From assembly GCA_903822005.1 (NCBI GenBank), contig CAIJNL010000018.1, positions 1 through 64,000 of the forward strand: a DNA stretch of 64,000 nucleotides, in the 5' to 3' direction. Position 1 is the stretch's first letter; every line of letters begins with the position of its first letter. Below, piece by piece: positions 1 through 7,735 of the stretch. The stretch is from an uncultured Nitrospiraceae bacterium. GTDB taxonomy: Bacteria > Nitrospirota > Thermodesulfovibrionia > Thermodesulfovibrionales > Dissulfurispiraceae. The position numbers were made by a program, and so were the translations under genes. Below the pieces are notes generated by a model that did not search any database, was not told where the DNA came from, and saw nothing but the letters and a program-made list of their open reading frames with translations.

Positions 1-26
1 GGGTTCAATTCCCGCCGCCTCCACCA
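1..26 (+). ncRNA. ssrA: tmRNA 3' end (partial)
   Basis: The window opens inside an RNA gene that ends with an encoded CCA at 24-26. What remains is a T-arm (GGG stem remnant, loop TTCAATT, then CCCGC), a 3' acceptor strand CGCCTCC, discriminator A and CCA. This is nearly the same as the 3' end of Escherichia coli tmRNA. The alternative is tRNA-Ser, but bacterial tRNA-Ser normally has G at the discriminator position, not A. The partner protein SmpB is encoded at 54379-54828. tmRNA 3' ends are common integration sites, and the next 600 bases hold no gene. Confidence 0.75.
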
Positions 27-103
27 AATGGAGTACAGCTATAGCCAGTAGTTGCGCGGGCTGAATGTATCTAATCAGCCCTTACAGAGAGCGTACATAT
101 TAT

Positions 104-141
104 AATTAAGGCACACGATTTTAGGTCGCGTGCCTTTAATT
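104..141 (+). terminator. Probable terminator after tmRNA
   Basis: A hairpin with arms AAGGCACACGA and TCGCGTGCCTT (one A-C mismatch) lies about 80 bases after the tmRNA end and runs into TTTAATTT. It is the first strong hairpin downstream of the RNA gene and fits intrinsic termination on the plus strand. The distance from the RNA end is somewhat long. Confidence 0.55.
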
Positions 142-636
142 TGCCTTCACGGTTTTAATAGAGTGATCGTTGTTGCGAAATATTATCAATACCCTATTCC
201 TATCTAATTAATAGACTGACATCGAATATAAAATCAAAGGCAGGCATGGGTCAGAATTGTGCCCCGATAGTGGTCCAAATTTCAATGCCTATGAACAATA
301 CTCTGTAGATTTTGAGTGCCTGGGTAGATCTTAGAATTACACTGGAAGTCAGATATGCAGCACAAATCCCGTGTGGCTTGATAGTTCTCGTCTGTATCGG
401 CTTTAGCTCCGAAGCCCGCATTTCCTGGTTATTCAATCCTCAACACGATCCATGCCGCATTACAATGAAGTAGGGAAATCAATTGGCAAAAGATAAATTT
501 CATATATGAATTCGTATCCAGATAATATATTATGTGATAATATATTATCTTACAGAGGCTGCTGTTTCTTCAGGATACCCCCCAAGCTTTAGCCATTGTA
601 TGGTTCAGAATATATATCAAGGGAGGAATTAGCATT
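142..636. other. Gene-free stretch downstream of tmRNA
   Basis: About 500 bases without a convincing coding region. A 61-codon minus-strand frame at 251-436 has no recognisable domain and no clear ribosome binding site, so I do not call it. The right part holds three AT-rich palindromes, listed separately. The position after a tmRNA makes this a possible relic of an old integration, but I see no integrase and no repeat of the tmRNA end elsewhere in the window. Confidence 0.5.
499..548 (+). promoter_or_regulatory. Three AT-rich palindromes upstream of the flavin reductase
   Basis: TTCATATATGAA (499-510) is a perfect 12-base palindrome. It is followed by two tandem copies of the perfect palindrome ATAATATATTAT (522-533 and 537-548), whose centres are 15 bases apart. 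They end about 90 bases before the start codon at 637. Repeated operators of this kind suggest binding of a dimeric regulator to the flavin reductase/cytochrome promoter. The regulator is unknown; this is inference from symmetry and position. Confidence 0.45.
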
Positions 637-2205
637 ATGGAAAAACAAGACATGAAAAGCAAAACTGAGCAGGCCGCCTCAACTGAGGTGAGTCGCCGGG
701 GATTTCTACGGATTTTGGGAGTAGCAGGAGCACTTATGACTGCCCCTGCAATGGCTCTGAATTTTTTCAAGGGTGATGCAGAGGCCGCGGCAATAAGAAT
801 GCTTCCGAAGAAGTGGGATGACGAGGTCGATGTAGTCATTGTCGGCTCGGGGTTTGCCGGTCTGTCCGCGGCTGCGGAGGCTGCCGTGCGCGGCAGCAGC
901 ACCATGGTCATAGAGAAGATGCCCATATACGGCGGCAATTCCAGGATCAACGGCGGCGGGTTCAATGCGTGGACGGACAAGCTCAAGCTTCGCGAGACGT
1001 TGAAGCGCGGTGACGACAGCGCGGATCTGCACTTCAATGATACTCTCAGTGGCGGTGACTACTACAATATCCCCGAGCTGGTAAGAGTTCTCGTTGATAA
1101 TGCCCCTTCCGCTATGAACTGGATGCTCGATGATGGCGATCTGAAATTAAAGAATGTCCTTGTTCGCATCGGAGGTCATTCAGCATATCGCGACCATGTG
1201 ACACTCGATGGCACGGGACGCGGCTATGTTGATGCGCTCAAGAAGATAGCGGATCGAAACGGGGTCAAGAAAATCCGTCTTCGTACCAAGCTCACCTGGA
1301 TATGGAGAAAAGACCCTTCTTCGCCGATACTCGGCATCGAGGTTGATACTCCAAGGGGCATTCAAAATATCAGGGTCAAGAAAGCATTGGTACTTACCTC
1401 GGGTGGTTTCGGCCGTGATCTGCAGATGAGAAAGATGTTCAACCCGAATATCAGTGATGCATATAACTCTACAAATCAGCCGGGAGCTACCGGCGAAGCT
1501 ATCCGGTATGCACAGGCCATCGGAGCTGATGCTTTACAGCTATGCTTTATTCAGCTTTATCCTACCGCCGACCCGGATAGCGGGACTCTCGACAAATATG
1601 CGCTCTACCCATCACGGATGCCGAGCTATGGCGGGGTTTTTGTCGATTATAAGGGCAAACGCTTTGTTGGCGAACTGGAAAGGCGTGACGTCGTTTCGCG
1701 GGCAGAAATCAATTCAGGCGGCAAGCAGGCCTATACGGTATTTACCGAAAAAATGATTCCGAATGTAACCACCCCTGAAGAGGTGCAGGGCGGCATTACA
1801 GCCGGCCGGGTCTGGAAGGCAAACACACTGTCCGAACTGGCACAAATGATGGGGGTTCCGGGTGGCGCGTTGGAAGACACGATTTCAAAGCACAATCAGT
1901 TTCTCAAGGCAGGCAAAGATCCTCAGTTCAACAAGCCGTTCACGCCACAGATGCTGGCAATTGGAGAAGGTCCATATTACAGCGTAGCGCAGTGGCCTTC
2001 TGTCCATCATTGCATGGGCGGACTCAGAATTAATCCGCTTGCGCAGGTCATAGATATTTGGGGCCAGCCGATACCAAGGCTCTATGCTGCCGGCGAAGTG
2101 ACTGGCGGGGTTCATGGCTCAAATAGATTGGGAGCCAATGCCACTCCTGATGCAGTCGTATTCGGTCGTATTGCAGGAACAAATGCGGCAAAAGAGAAGG
2201 AATAA
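637..2205 (+). CDS. Tat-exported flavocytochrome c-type reductase, flavin subunit
   Basis: Periplasmic FAD-dependent reductase of the fumarate reductase/flavocytochrome c family, 522 residues. Residues 19-40 form a Tat signal (SRRGFLR followed by a hydrophobic stretch). The FAD-binding GSGFAG loop is at 70-75. Family catalytic residues are visible: Arg350 (aligned with the proton-donating Arg of Shewanella Fcc3, in the ERRD context), His457/His458 in VHHCMGG, and Arg497 in NRLG. The histidine that binds the fumarate carboxylate (HPT in Fcc3) is Tyr308 here (YPT), so the substrate is probably not fumarate. The heme domain is not fused; a tetraheme cytochrome follows 70 bases downstream. Candidates are urocanate, methacrylate/acrylate or other enoates. 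A ribosome binding site (GGGAGGAA) lies upstream of the ATG. Confidence 0.88.
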   Translation: MEKQDMKSKTEQAASTEVSRRGFLRILGVAGALMTAPAMALNFFKGDAEAAAIRMLPKKWDDEVDVVIVGSGFAGLSAAAEAAVRGSSTMVIEKMPIYGGNSRINGGGFNAWTDKLKLRETLKRGDDSADLHFNDTLSGGDYYNIPELVRVLVDNAPSAMNWMLDDGDLKLKNVLVRIGGHSAYRDHVTLDGTGRGYVDALKKIADRNGVKKIRLRTKLTWIWRKDPSSPILGIEVDTPRGIQNIRVKKALVLTSGGFGRDLQMRKMFNPNISDAYNSTNQPGATGEAIRYAQAIGADALQLCFIQLYPTADPDSGTLDKYALYPSRMPSYGGVFVDYKGKRFVGELERRDVVSRAEINSGGKQAYTVFTEKMIPNVTTPEEVQGGITAGRVWKANTLSELAQMMGVPGGALEDTISKHNQFLKAGKDPQFNKPFTPQMLAIGEGPYYSVAQWPSVHHCMGGLRINPLAQVIDIWGQPIPRLYAAGEVTGGVHGSNRLGANATPDAVVFGRIAGTNAAKEKE

Positions 2206-2274
2206 ATATGACAAAATCAGCCGGGCAATTGAAAACTTTGTCTGATTTATATCGTATATAAAGGGGGGGCGTAT

Positions 2275-2655
2275 ATGCAGAACAAATTAAAATTGATAAC
2301 TATTCTTGGCTGCATTCTTGGCTTTGCGTGCTTTATGGGGTTGAGCTATGGCGGCGCAGCTGACGGCTATTTAGGCTCTATCCACACAAATAAGAATATC
2401 AGATGCGCGGACTGTCATGGGGCGGCCGCTCCCGTAAAAGGGGATACCGTTGAAAATGAAGTATGCAGCAAATGCCATGGAACATATGAAAAGCTCGCAG
2501 CAAAATCAATGAATCCTAAAATACCTAATCGTAACCCTCACCAATCCCATTTGGGAGAAATCGACTGCGTCGTATGTCATATGGCACACAAGCCATCTGA
2601 GGCCTACTGTAACGGATGCCACGCAAAGTTTGACATGAAGATACCGGGGCATTAA
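2275..2655 (+). CDS. Small periplasmic tetraheme cytochrome c
   Basis: 126-residue c-type cytochrome with an N-terminal signal peptide and exactly four heme-binding motifs: CADCH, CSKCH, CVVCH and CNGCH. Its size and spacing resemble the tetraheme domain of Shewanella flavocytochrome c3. It directly follows the Tat-exported flavin subunit on the same strand, after an AAAGGGGGGG ribosome binding site. The pair therefore looks like a split flavocytochrome, with this protein feeding electrons from the membrane quinol side to the flavin. Two-gene arrangements of this type are known for methacrylate and related reductases. Confidence 0.9.
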   Translation: MQNKLKLITILGCILGFACFMGLSYGGAADGYLGSIHTNKNIRCADCHGAAAPVKGDTVENEVCSKCHGTYEKLAAKSMNPKIPNRNPHQSHLGEIDCVVCHMAHKPSEAYCNGCHAKFDMKIPGH

Positions 2656-2690
2656 ATTAAAATAGTATTTGCCATGTTGTGGACTTAAAA

Positions 2691-2722
2691 ATTTAAAAAG
2701 GGCCGTCGCTTGCCGACGGCCC
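2691..2722 (-). terminator. Intrinsic terminator of the rhodanese gene
   Basis: Perfect 9-base stem GGGCCGTCG/CGACGGCCC (2700-2708 and 2714-2722) with a 5-base loop. An A-run on the left becomes a U-tract when read on the minus strand. It lies 25 bases after the stop of the rhodanese lipoprotein gene. Confidence 0.85.
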
Positions 2723-2747
2723 TGAGTGTGAGATCTTTGGTACCAGA

Positions 2748-3251
2748 CTATTTTGTAGTGGGATAACCCATTTCTTTCCAGCCTGCCATTCCCGCAGGAT
2801 AGCGATAAACGTTTGTAAATCCCTCATCAACAAGTATCTTTGCGCCGATGTGGCTTCGTCTGCATGCGACAAAACCGCAATAGATCACTATGGTTCTGTC
2901 TTTCTCTATGCCGGCCGTTTTAATCAACAAGTCCTTATCAGCCTGGGTGAGCTCTTTTCCCGTTCTCGGAATCATAGAGCCGACCGCGGATGGGATGCGG
3001 CCAATGTTTTTGTCATCATCAGCTGTCAACGTGCTTATGATGAGCATCTTCCTGCCCTCATCGGTCCACTTTTTTAATTCCTCAGTGGTTATGATCTTGT
3101 AATTTCCTGTCTTAATGTCTTCCGCATAGGCAATAGCGGCCTTTTCAATTGCTACTTCAGAGCCTTTCGGCGCTGTGCCCGGGCCGGACGTACAACCGAT
3201 CAATGCAAGTGAGACTATTGTGAGAAATACTGCCGTGCTGAATTTTATCAC
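2748..3251 (-). CDS. Rhodanese-domain lipoprotein
   Basis: 167 residues. Residues 1-20 form a lipoprotein signal with lipobox LIGC (Cys20), so the protein should be lipid-anchored in the envelope. The rest is a single rhodanese fold ending in the typical GW..MGYP segment. The likely catalytic cysteine is Cys125 in YCGFVACRR; its active-site loop is longer than the usual C-x4-R, and a second cysteine (Cys130) lies inside it. Family role: sulfur transfer through a cysteine persulfide. It is convergent with the cytochrome gene and ends in its own terminator. The substrate is not evident. Confidence 0.8.
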   Translation of the reverse strand: MIKFSTAVFLTIVSLALIGCTSGPGTAPKGSEVAIEKAAIAYAEDIKTGNYKIITTEELKKWTDEGRKMLIISTLTADDDKNIGRIPSAVGSMIPRTGKELTQADKDLLIKTAGIEKDRTIVIYCGFVACRRSHIGAKILVDEGFTNVYRYPAGMAGWKEMGYPTTK

Positions 3252-3382
3252 TCTAAAACCCTCCTCATATATTGTTTCGATGGAAATATTATGGTAGCGA
3301 TAAATGACTAAGTCAAACGAAGCCTATATGGCACGATGAAAAAGTTAAATGCCGGTCTCCTGAATTCTAACAGTGCCGGCGC

Positions 3383-3979
3383 TCAACATTTTGTCCTGAT
3401 AAAAGACTGTGCGCGCCTGTATTCTTCCTGTGTATCGATGTCGACTGTAACTCCCTCATCATCCACTGTTAACAATTCAATCAATCCGTGGTTTTGCTGT
3501 ATGACCTCACGCAAGTTCTTGCCGGCAAAAATATCCTCAATTAAGAACCTTGGGAAGAGCGTCGGGTGACCCCGCAGGTTGTCGAAAACAGGAATGACTA
3601 TCTTGCCAGGAGCCTGGTCATGTTTTGCAGCGAGGGCCCTGACGGTTGAAACGCTGACCAGAGGATGATCGCAAAGGCAGATCAGCACCCCGGACGATTC
3701 CGCCTTTACTGCACCCAGCCCTGCCCGCACGGACTCAGCCATGTCACTGCCGGGATTGGTGTTAATGGCCGTCGTGACAGGCATCCTTTTCAGCAAATCT
3801 GACAATTCATTGTCGGAGCTGCTGACAACAGTCACTATATCGGCAATGCCTGCGCCCAGGATAGTACCGATACAATGCTCGATAAACGCCTTGCCGTCAA
3901 GCGGAAGAAGCTGCTTCATTTGCCCCATTCTCTTTGAAGAGCCCGCTGCAAGAAGAATGGCCGAGACCTGGCGGAGCAT
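3383..3979 (-). CDS. mocA: MocA-like molybdenum cofactor nucleotidyltransferase
   Basis: 198 residues, NTP-transferase family related to MobA/MocA/IspD. The N-terminal LAAGSSKRMG motif binds the nucleotide, and CDHPLV in the middle supplies the metal-binding Asp. Members transfer CMP or GMP to molybdopterin to make the dinucleotide cofactor of xanthine/CO dehydrogenase-type enzymes. The start is fixed by a strong AAGGAGG five bases before ATG at 3979, which places the first 27 codons inside the 3' end of the upstream xdhC-like gene. No molybdo-hydroxylase gene is in the window. Confidence 0.8.
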   Translation of the reverse strand: MLRQVSAILLAAGSSKRMGQMKQLLPLDGKAFIEHCIGTILGAGIADIVTVVSSSDNELSDLLKRMPVTTAINTNPGSDMAESVRAGLGAVKAESSGVLICLCDHPLVSVSTVRALAAKHDQAPGKIVIPVFDNLRGHPTLFPRFLIEDIFAGKNLREVIQQNHGLIELLTVDDEGVTVDIDTQEEYRRAQSFIRTKC

Positions 3980-4736
3980 TTTTCCTCCTTATGCCGATAA
4001 TTTGTGCAATAATGCTGACAGCAATCTCCTCTGGAGTAACTGATCCGATCGCCAGTCCAACAGGTGTCACAATGCGGCTGAGGTCAGACTCCCCGAAACC
4101 TGCCTCCCTCAGCAGATTGAACAACATCGCCCTTTTGCGGATGCTGCCGACAAGGCCGATGTATCCGGCACCTGTCCCGAGGGCGGCCTTGACGGCATCC
4201 AGATCATGATTATGGCCGCGTGTGGCGACGACGATATATGAATTACTGTCCGCAGAGACCCTGGAAAAGACATCAAAGAATTCGCATGCCACAAGCGTGT
4301 CGGCGTCAGGAATATTATCGGCATTCGCATATCGCGCCCGGTCGTCGGCCACAGTCACCCTGAAGCCCGTAAATTTAGCAACAGACGCAAGGGCCTTTCC
4401 CACATGCCCAGCGCCCAATATCACCAGATGCGGGTCGGGAAGCAGTGGTTCGATAAAGACATGTATTTTCCCGCCGCAGACAAGGCCGCCTTTGGCGTCC
4501 GTCAGATTAAAGGGCACTGTCTTTGCGAGGCCGTCCCTGATGGTTGCCAGGGCCAGTTCTTTGACCTCAGCTTCGATACAACCGCCGCCCAGTGTCCCGT
4601 TCGTCGAACCGTCAGCAAGGACCAGCATTTTCGCACCTTCCTTCTGGGGAGATGAACCGGTGCACTGAACAATGGTCGCGAGGGCACAGGGTTTGCCTTC
4701 TTTTTTCAGATTCACGATCTGTTCATAGATATCCAT
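3897..4736 (-). CDS. xdhC: XdhC/CoxI family molybdoenzyme maturation protein
   Basis: XdhC-type protein: an N-terminal XdhC/CoxI segment (GSSPQKEGAKM, then GGGCIEAEV) and a C-terminal Rossmann domain (VILGAGHVGKAL). XdhC proteins bind the molybdenum cofactor and help insert the sulfurated form into xanthine dehydrogenase-like enzymes. I start it at ATG 4736, where family homology begins (MDIYEQIV). An in-frame ATG at 4805 with an upstream AGGA would add 23 basic residues and cannot be excluded. Its 3' end overlaps mocA by 83 bases, so the two are probably translationally coupled. The cysteines of the N-terminal part are partly conserved (ECI-type CIEAEV). Confidence 0.82.
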   Translation of the reverse strand: MDIYEQIVNLKKEGKPCALATIVQCTGSSPQKEGAKMLVLADGSTNGTLGGGCIEAEVKELALATIRDGLAKTVPFNLTDAKGGLVCGGKIHVFIEPLLPDPHLVILGAGHVGKALASVAKFTGFRVTVADDRARYANADNIPDADTLVACEFFDVFSRVSADSNSYIVVATRGHNHDLDAVKAALGTGAGYIGLVGSIRKRAMLFNLLREAGFGESDLSRIVTPVGLAIGSVTPEEIAVSIIAQIIGIRRKNAPPGLGHSSCSGLFKENGANEAASSA

Positions 4737-4909
4737 CTGAGCCTTGATTGTATCAGGGTTGACGATCTTGCCGCAATGGTGCTTGCGCTTACGGGCAGTG
4801 CGCATCTGATAGGTCCTGAATGGAGCATACTTTTTTCGCTCATGGTAAAACCTGCAGCGTATGGGCTAAAATAAGTGAATTCGCCCTGCGGCATGAAAGG
4901 TGACACTAA

Positions 4910-5329
4910 ATGAAGGAAAAGAGAGCTTTTCCCAGAGTCAGCATGCTGGCGCCGTTATTCGTACGTCCACTGTCAAGTGCTGCGCCGGACGAATGTTTTT
5001 GTCGTCTGAACGAGCAGGGTTTTGATGATTACCTGAAAAGAAGTCTCTATAAAAAAATTAATATCAGCGGCTCTGGTATAGTGCTGAATAGCGATGTTTC
5101 TTATGCCCCCGGTTCTTTTCTTGAAGTTCAATTTATGCTTGATGACGCATATCCTGGAATCATCGCCTTATGCATAGAAGTCTTGCGGGTTGACATGCGC
5201 CCCGGCGGTTACCTGGTTGCAGGCAGGTTTGCCGGGATGGACGATAAAGTTCAAAAGCTCATAGTGAATTTCATCTCGGAGCGCGAACACCGGGTACGTG
5301 GGCGGAAAACAGCCAACCCTGCCGTCTGA
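4910..5329 (+). CDS. PilZ-domain protein
   Basis: 139 residues with a single PilZ domain. The c-di-GMP signature is visible: an RxxxR motif at the N-terminus (RAFPR, residues 5-9) and NISGSG in the N/DxSxxG position near residue 46. PilZ proteins bind c-di-GMP and pass the signal to motility, secretion or polysaccharide machinery. It stands alone, divergent from xdhC, so its target cannot be named. The C-terminus is basic. Confidence 0.82.
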   Translation: MKEKRAFPRVSMLAPLFVRPLSSAAPDECFCRLNEQGFDDYLKRSLYKKINISGSGIVLNSDVSYAPGSFLEVQFMLDDAYPGIIALCIEVLRVDMRPGGYLVAGRFAGMDDKVQKLIVNFISEREHRVRGRKTANPAV

Positions 5330-5610
5330 TCAACAGCCGCATTCTCTGCTGTTCATTTCATATCGCGTAATGAGGTAAGGGAAAAAATCCTTTTTTGGAC
5401 AAATACAAATTGCATGCTACCCTTTAAGTAAGACTGATGTGCAGGGAGTGCAAGCCTGGAAGATAACAATGAGGGAAATTTTTTTTGCCTTAAGCTGATA
5501 GCTGTCTCCTTTTCATTTTTGAGTGCCTGTTTTTTTGACAAAGAATAATGTGCGATACTAGTACGGTGTTATCAAACTAATTTGAGTTATTCAACAAAGG
5601 AGGCTTACAT

Positions 5611-6255
5611 ATGAAGGTCATTGCATTTAACGGCAGTCCGAGAAAACAGTGGAACACGGCAACGTTGCTCGGGAAGGTTCTGGAAGGCGCAAAGTCACAA
5701 GGTGCTGAAACAGAGCTTGTTCACCTGTACGACCTTAATTATAAGGGATGCATAAGCTGCTTTGCCTGCAAGCTGAAGGATGGCAAGAGTTACGGCAAAT
5801 GCGCGGTCAATGATGACCTTAAGCCCATCTTCGGCAAGATTGAGTCTGCTGACGTCCTCATTTTCGGCTCACCGATTTACCTGGGATTTGTTTCAGGCGA
5901 GATGCACTCATTTTTCGAGCGGCTTATCTTCCAGTATCTTACATACACAGACCCGCCTGCCTCGCTTTTTGAGCGCCAGCTGAAAACAGCTTTTATCTAT
6001 ACGATGGGGCTTCCTGAATCGGTCATGATCCAGATGGGCTACCCTCAGTTCATGGACAGGATCTCAATGTTCCTGACAAGGATATTCGGGCATGCCGAGT
6101 CGCTATGCAGCTTTGATGCCCTGCAGTTCGATGATTACTCAAAATACCATGCTCCCCGTTTCGATCCTGAGCATAAGGCGAAGTGGCATAAGGAAGTGTT
6201 TTTCAAAGATTGTGATAAGGCGTTTGAGATGGGGCAAAGGCTGGCAAAGGGATAA
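5611..6255 (+). CDS. NADPH-dependent FMN reductase / iron-sulfur flavoprotein family
   Basis: 214 residues with a flavodoxin-like fold. The N-terminal FNGSPRK loop binds FMN phosphate, and GSPIYLG is the second flavin loop. Residues 50-71 carry a cysteine cluster C-x2-C-x2-C-x10-C (CISCFAC, then KCAV), like the cluster-binding region of iron-sulfur flavoproteins, so a 4Fe-4S cluster may be present. Likely an electron-transfer or quinone/chromate-type reductase in the cytoplasm. A strong AAAGGAGG precedes the ATG. It is monocistronic or followed by the small Smr gene. Confidence 0.82.
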   Translation: MKVIAFNGSPRKQWNTATLLGKVLEGAKSQGAETELVHLYDLNYKGCISCFACKLKDGKSYGKCAVNDDLKPIFGKIESADVLIFGSPIYLGFVSGEMHSFFERLIFQYLTYTDPPASLFERQLKTAFIYTMGLPESVMIQMGYPQFMDRISMFLTRIFGHAESLCSFDALQFDDYSKYHAPRFDPEHKAKWHKEVFFKDCDKAFEMGQRLAKG

Positions 6256-6299
6256 TATATTTCTGCTTTCATCTCATATTTCTTTTTTGTTAATTAAAT

Positions 6300-6593
6300 A
6301 TGCCTGATAACTTTGATGACAGCGATGCGGTTGAGATCCCTATAGACGGGACGCTCGATCTGCATACCTTCAATCCCCGGGAGGTCAAGGAGCTGCTTCC
6401 TGCTTATATTGAGGAATGCAGAGAGCGCGGGATATTTGAGGTGCGAGTGATACATGGCAAAGGAACGGGCATGCTGAGGGAAACAGTGCATTCCATATTA
6501 AAAAAACTTCCGGGCATCCGTTCTTTCAAACTTGCTGACGAGACGGGCGGAAGCTGGGGCGCAACTATTGTTCAGCTTGAGCGGCCAAAATAG
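6300..6593 (+). CDS. Smr-domain protein
   Basis: 97 residues, almost entirely a Smr (small MutS-related) domain. The LDLH motif is near residue 20 and HGKGTGMLR near residue 58, followed by the terminal ATIVQL strand. Smr domains are DNA or RNA nucleases; stand-alone copies in bacteria have been linked to cleaving mRNA at collided ribosomes or to branched DNA. It follows the flavin reductase by 44 bases and may share its transcript. Confidence 0.85.
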   Translation: MPDNFDDSDAVEIPIDGTLDLHTFNPREVKELLPAYIEECRERGIFEVRVIHGKGTGMLRETVHSILKKLPGIRSFKLADETGGSWGATIVQLERPK

Positions 6594-6802
6594 AATTAAA
6601 CTGACGAAGTGTCTGCAGAGCAGGAGAACCATCTTTCTGCGCGATGAATTAATCCGCGGGCATAAATTGAACATCTGTTCAGGAATAACAGGTCGGGTCC
6701 AGTAGTATGCTTGCCTTGCTGCTAGCGCAGCCCTGAGATTCCAGACATCGCGCCTCAATCTGTTTCTCCCGCTCTGCACGAACAAGCCTGGCAACTTTGT
6801 CC

Positions 6803-7735
6803 CTACATATCTTTTCCGAAATTCTTTTTGTATCTTTCTCCAAAAGCTTCACAAGTAAAATGGTGTTCCTGTGTTCCGTATTGCTCTACTACATAAGTCG
6901 CTGCAACTGCGCCGATTCTGGCCGCCGTCTCAATGTCCTTGCCGGTCACCAAACCCTTAAGCAGACCTGCCCTGTACGCATCTCCCGCTCCTGTAGGGTC
7001 TACGACAGCCTCGGCCCTGGCCGCGGGAATCGCAATATCTCCGGCAGAGGTGCTGATAACCGATCCTTTGTCCCCAAGCGTGACTATAAGCGAGCCTACT
7101 ATACTATGCAGCTCATCCCTCCGCTTTCCGGTCATTTTCGAGATCAGTTCGAGTTCGTAGTCGTTACAGATCAGGATGGACGCGCCGGTTATCCATTCCG
7201 TAAGGTCGGCAGCATTCCATGAGGGCAGAGACTGTCCGGGATCGCAGATGCAGGCAATCTTGTTGGCCTTGTAGTATTTAGCGTATTCCATCATGTCGCC
7301 CAGATTCCCAGGACCGGCCAGGCCGATGGCCTTCACCCCGTTTTTGGGGAACGCGTATTCGGAACGGTGCTTCATGGCACCCGGGTTAAAGCCTGTAATC
7401 TGGTTGTCGGCCTTGTCGGTTGTGATATAGGCCCCTGCCGTGAACTCTTCGCTGATGATCTTTATACCCTCAGTGCTCATATCATTCAGATCAAGCCAGT
7501 GGAAATAGCTGTTATAGTCCTTGCCGATAGTGGAAAGTATCGTCGATTTTTCTCCCAGTAGTCTTAATGTGTATGCGATATTGCCGGCAGTGCCGCCGAA
7601 CTTTTCCTTCATGCCGTTCACGGTAAATGAAACATTAAGGATATGTATCTTTTCCGGAAGAATATGCTCCGAGAAATACCCCGGAAAGTCCATGATGCGG
7701 TCATAGGCCAAAGATCCCGATATATATATGTTCAT
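6803..7735 (-). CDS. PfkB-family carbohydrate/nucleoside kinase
   Basis: 310 residues, ribokinase fold. The GGTAGNIAY segment near residue 47 is the first PfkB signature. DPTGAGDAYRAG near residue 246 is the second, with the catalytic Asp and the anion hole. Members phosphorylate sugars or nucleosides with ATP. The sequence most resembles the adenosine kinase-like subgroup, but the substrate cannot be fixed by eye. Its ATG overlaps the uvrC stop (ATGA), so it is co-translated with uvrC. Confidence 0.85.
   Translation of the reverse strand: MNIYISGSLAYDRIMDFPGYFSEHILPEKIHILNVSFTVNGMKEKFGGTAGNIAYTLRLLGEKSTILSTIGKDYNSYFHWLDLNDMSTEGIKIISEEFTAGAYITTDKADNQITGFNPGAMKHRSEYAFPKNGVKAIGLAGPGNLGDMMEYAKYYKANKIACICDPGQSLPSWNAADLTEWITGASILICNDYELELISKMTGKRRDELHSIVGSLIVTLGDKGSVISTSAGDIAIPAARAEAVVDPTGAGDAYRAGLLKGLVTGKDIETAARIGAVAATYVVEQYGTQEHHFTCEAFGERYKKNFGKDM

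Noticed and set aside
1-26. tRNA-Ser 3' end
   Set aside because: Discriminator A and near identity to the tmRNA 3' end favour tmRNA; bacterial tRNA-Ser normally has G73.
251-436. 61-codon minus-strand frame downstream of tmRNA
   Set aside because: No ribosome binding site, no domain, and located in a likely decayed stretch.
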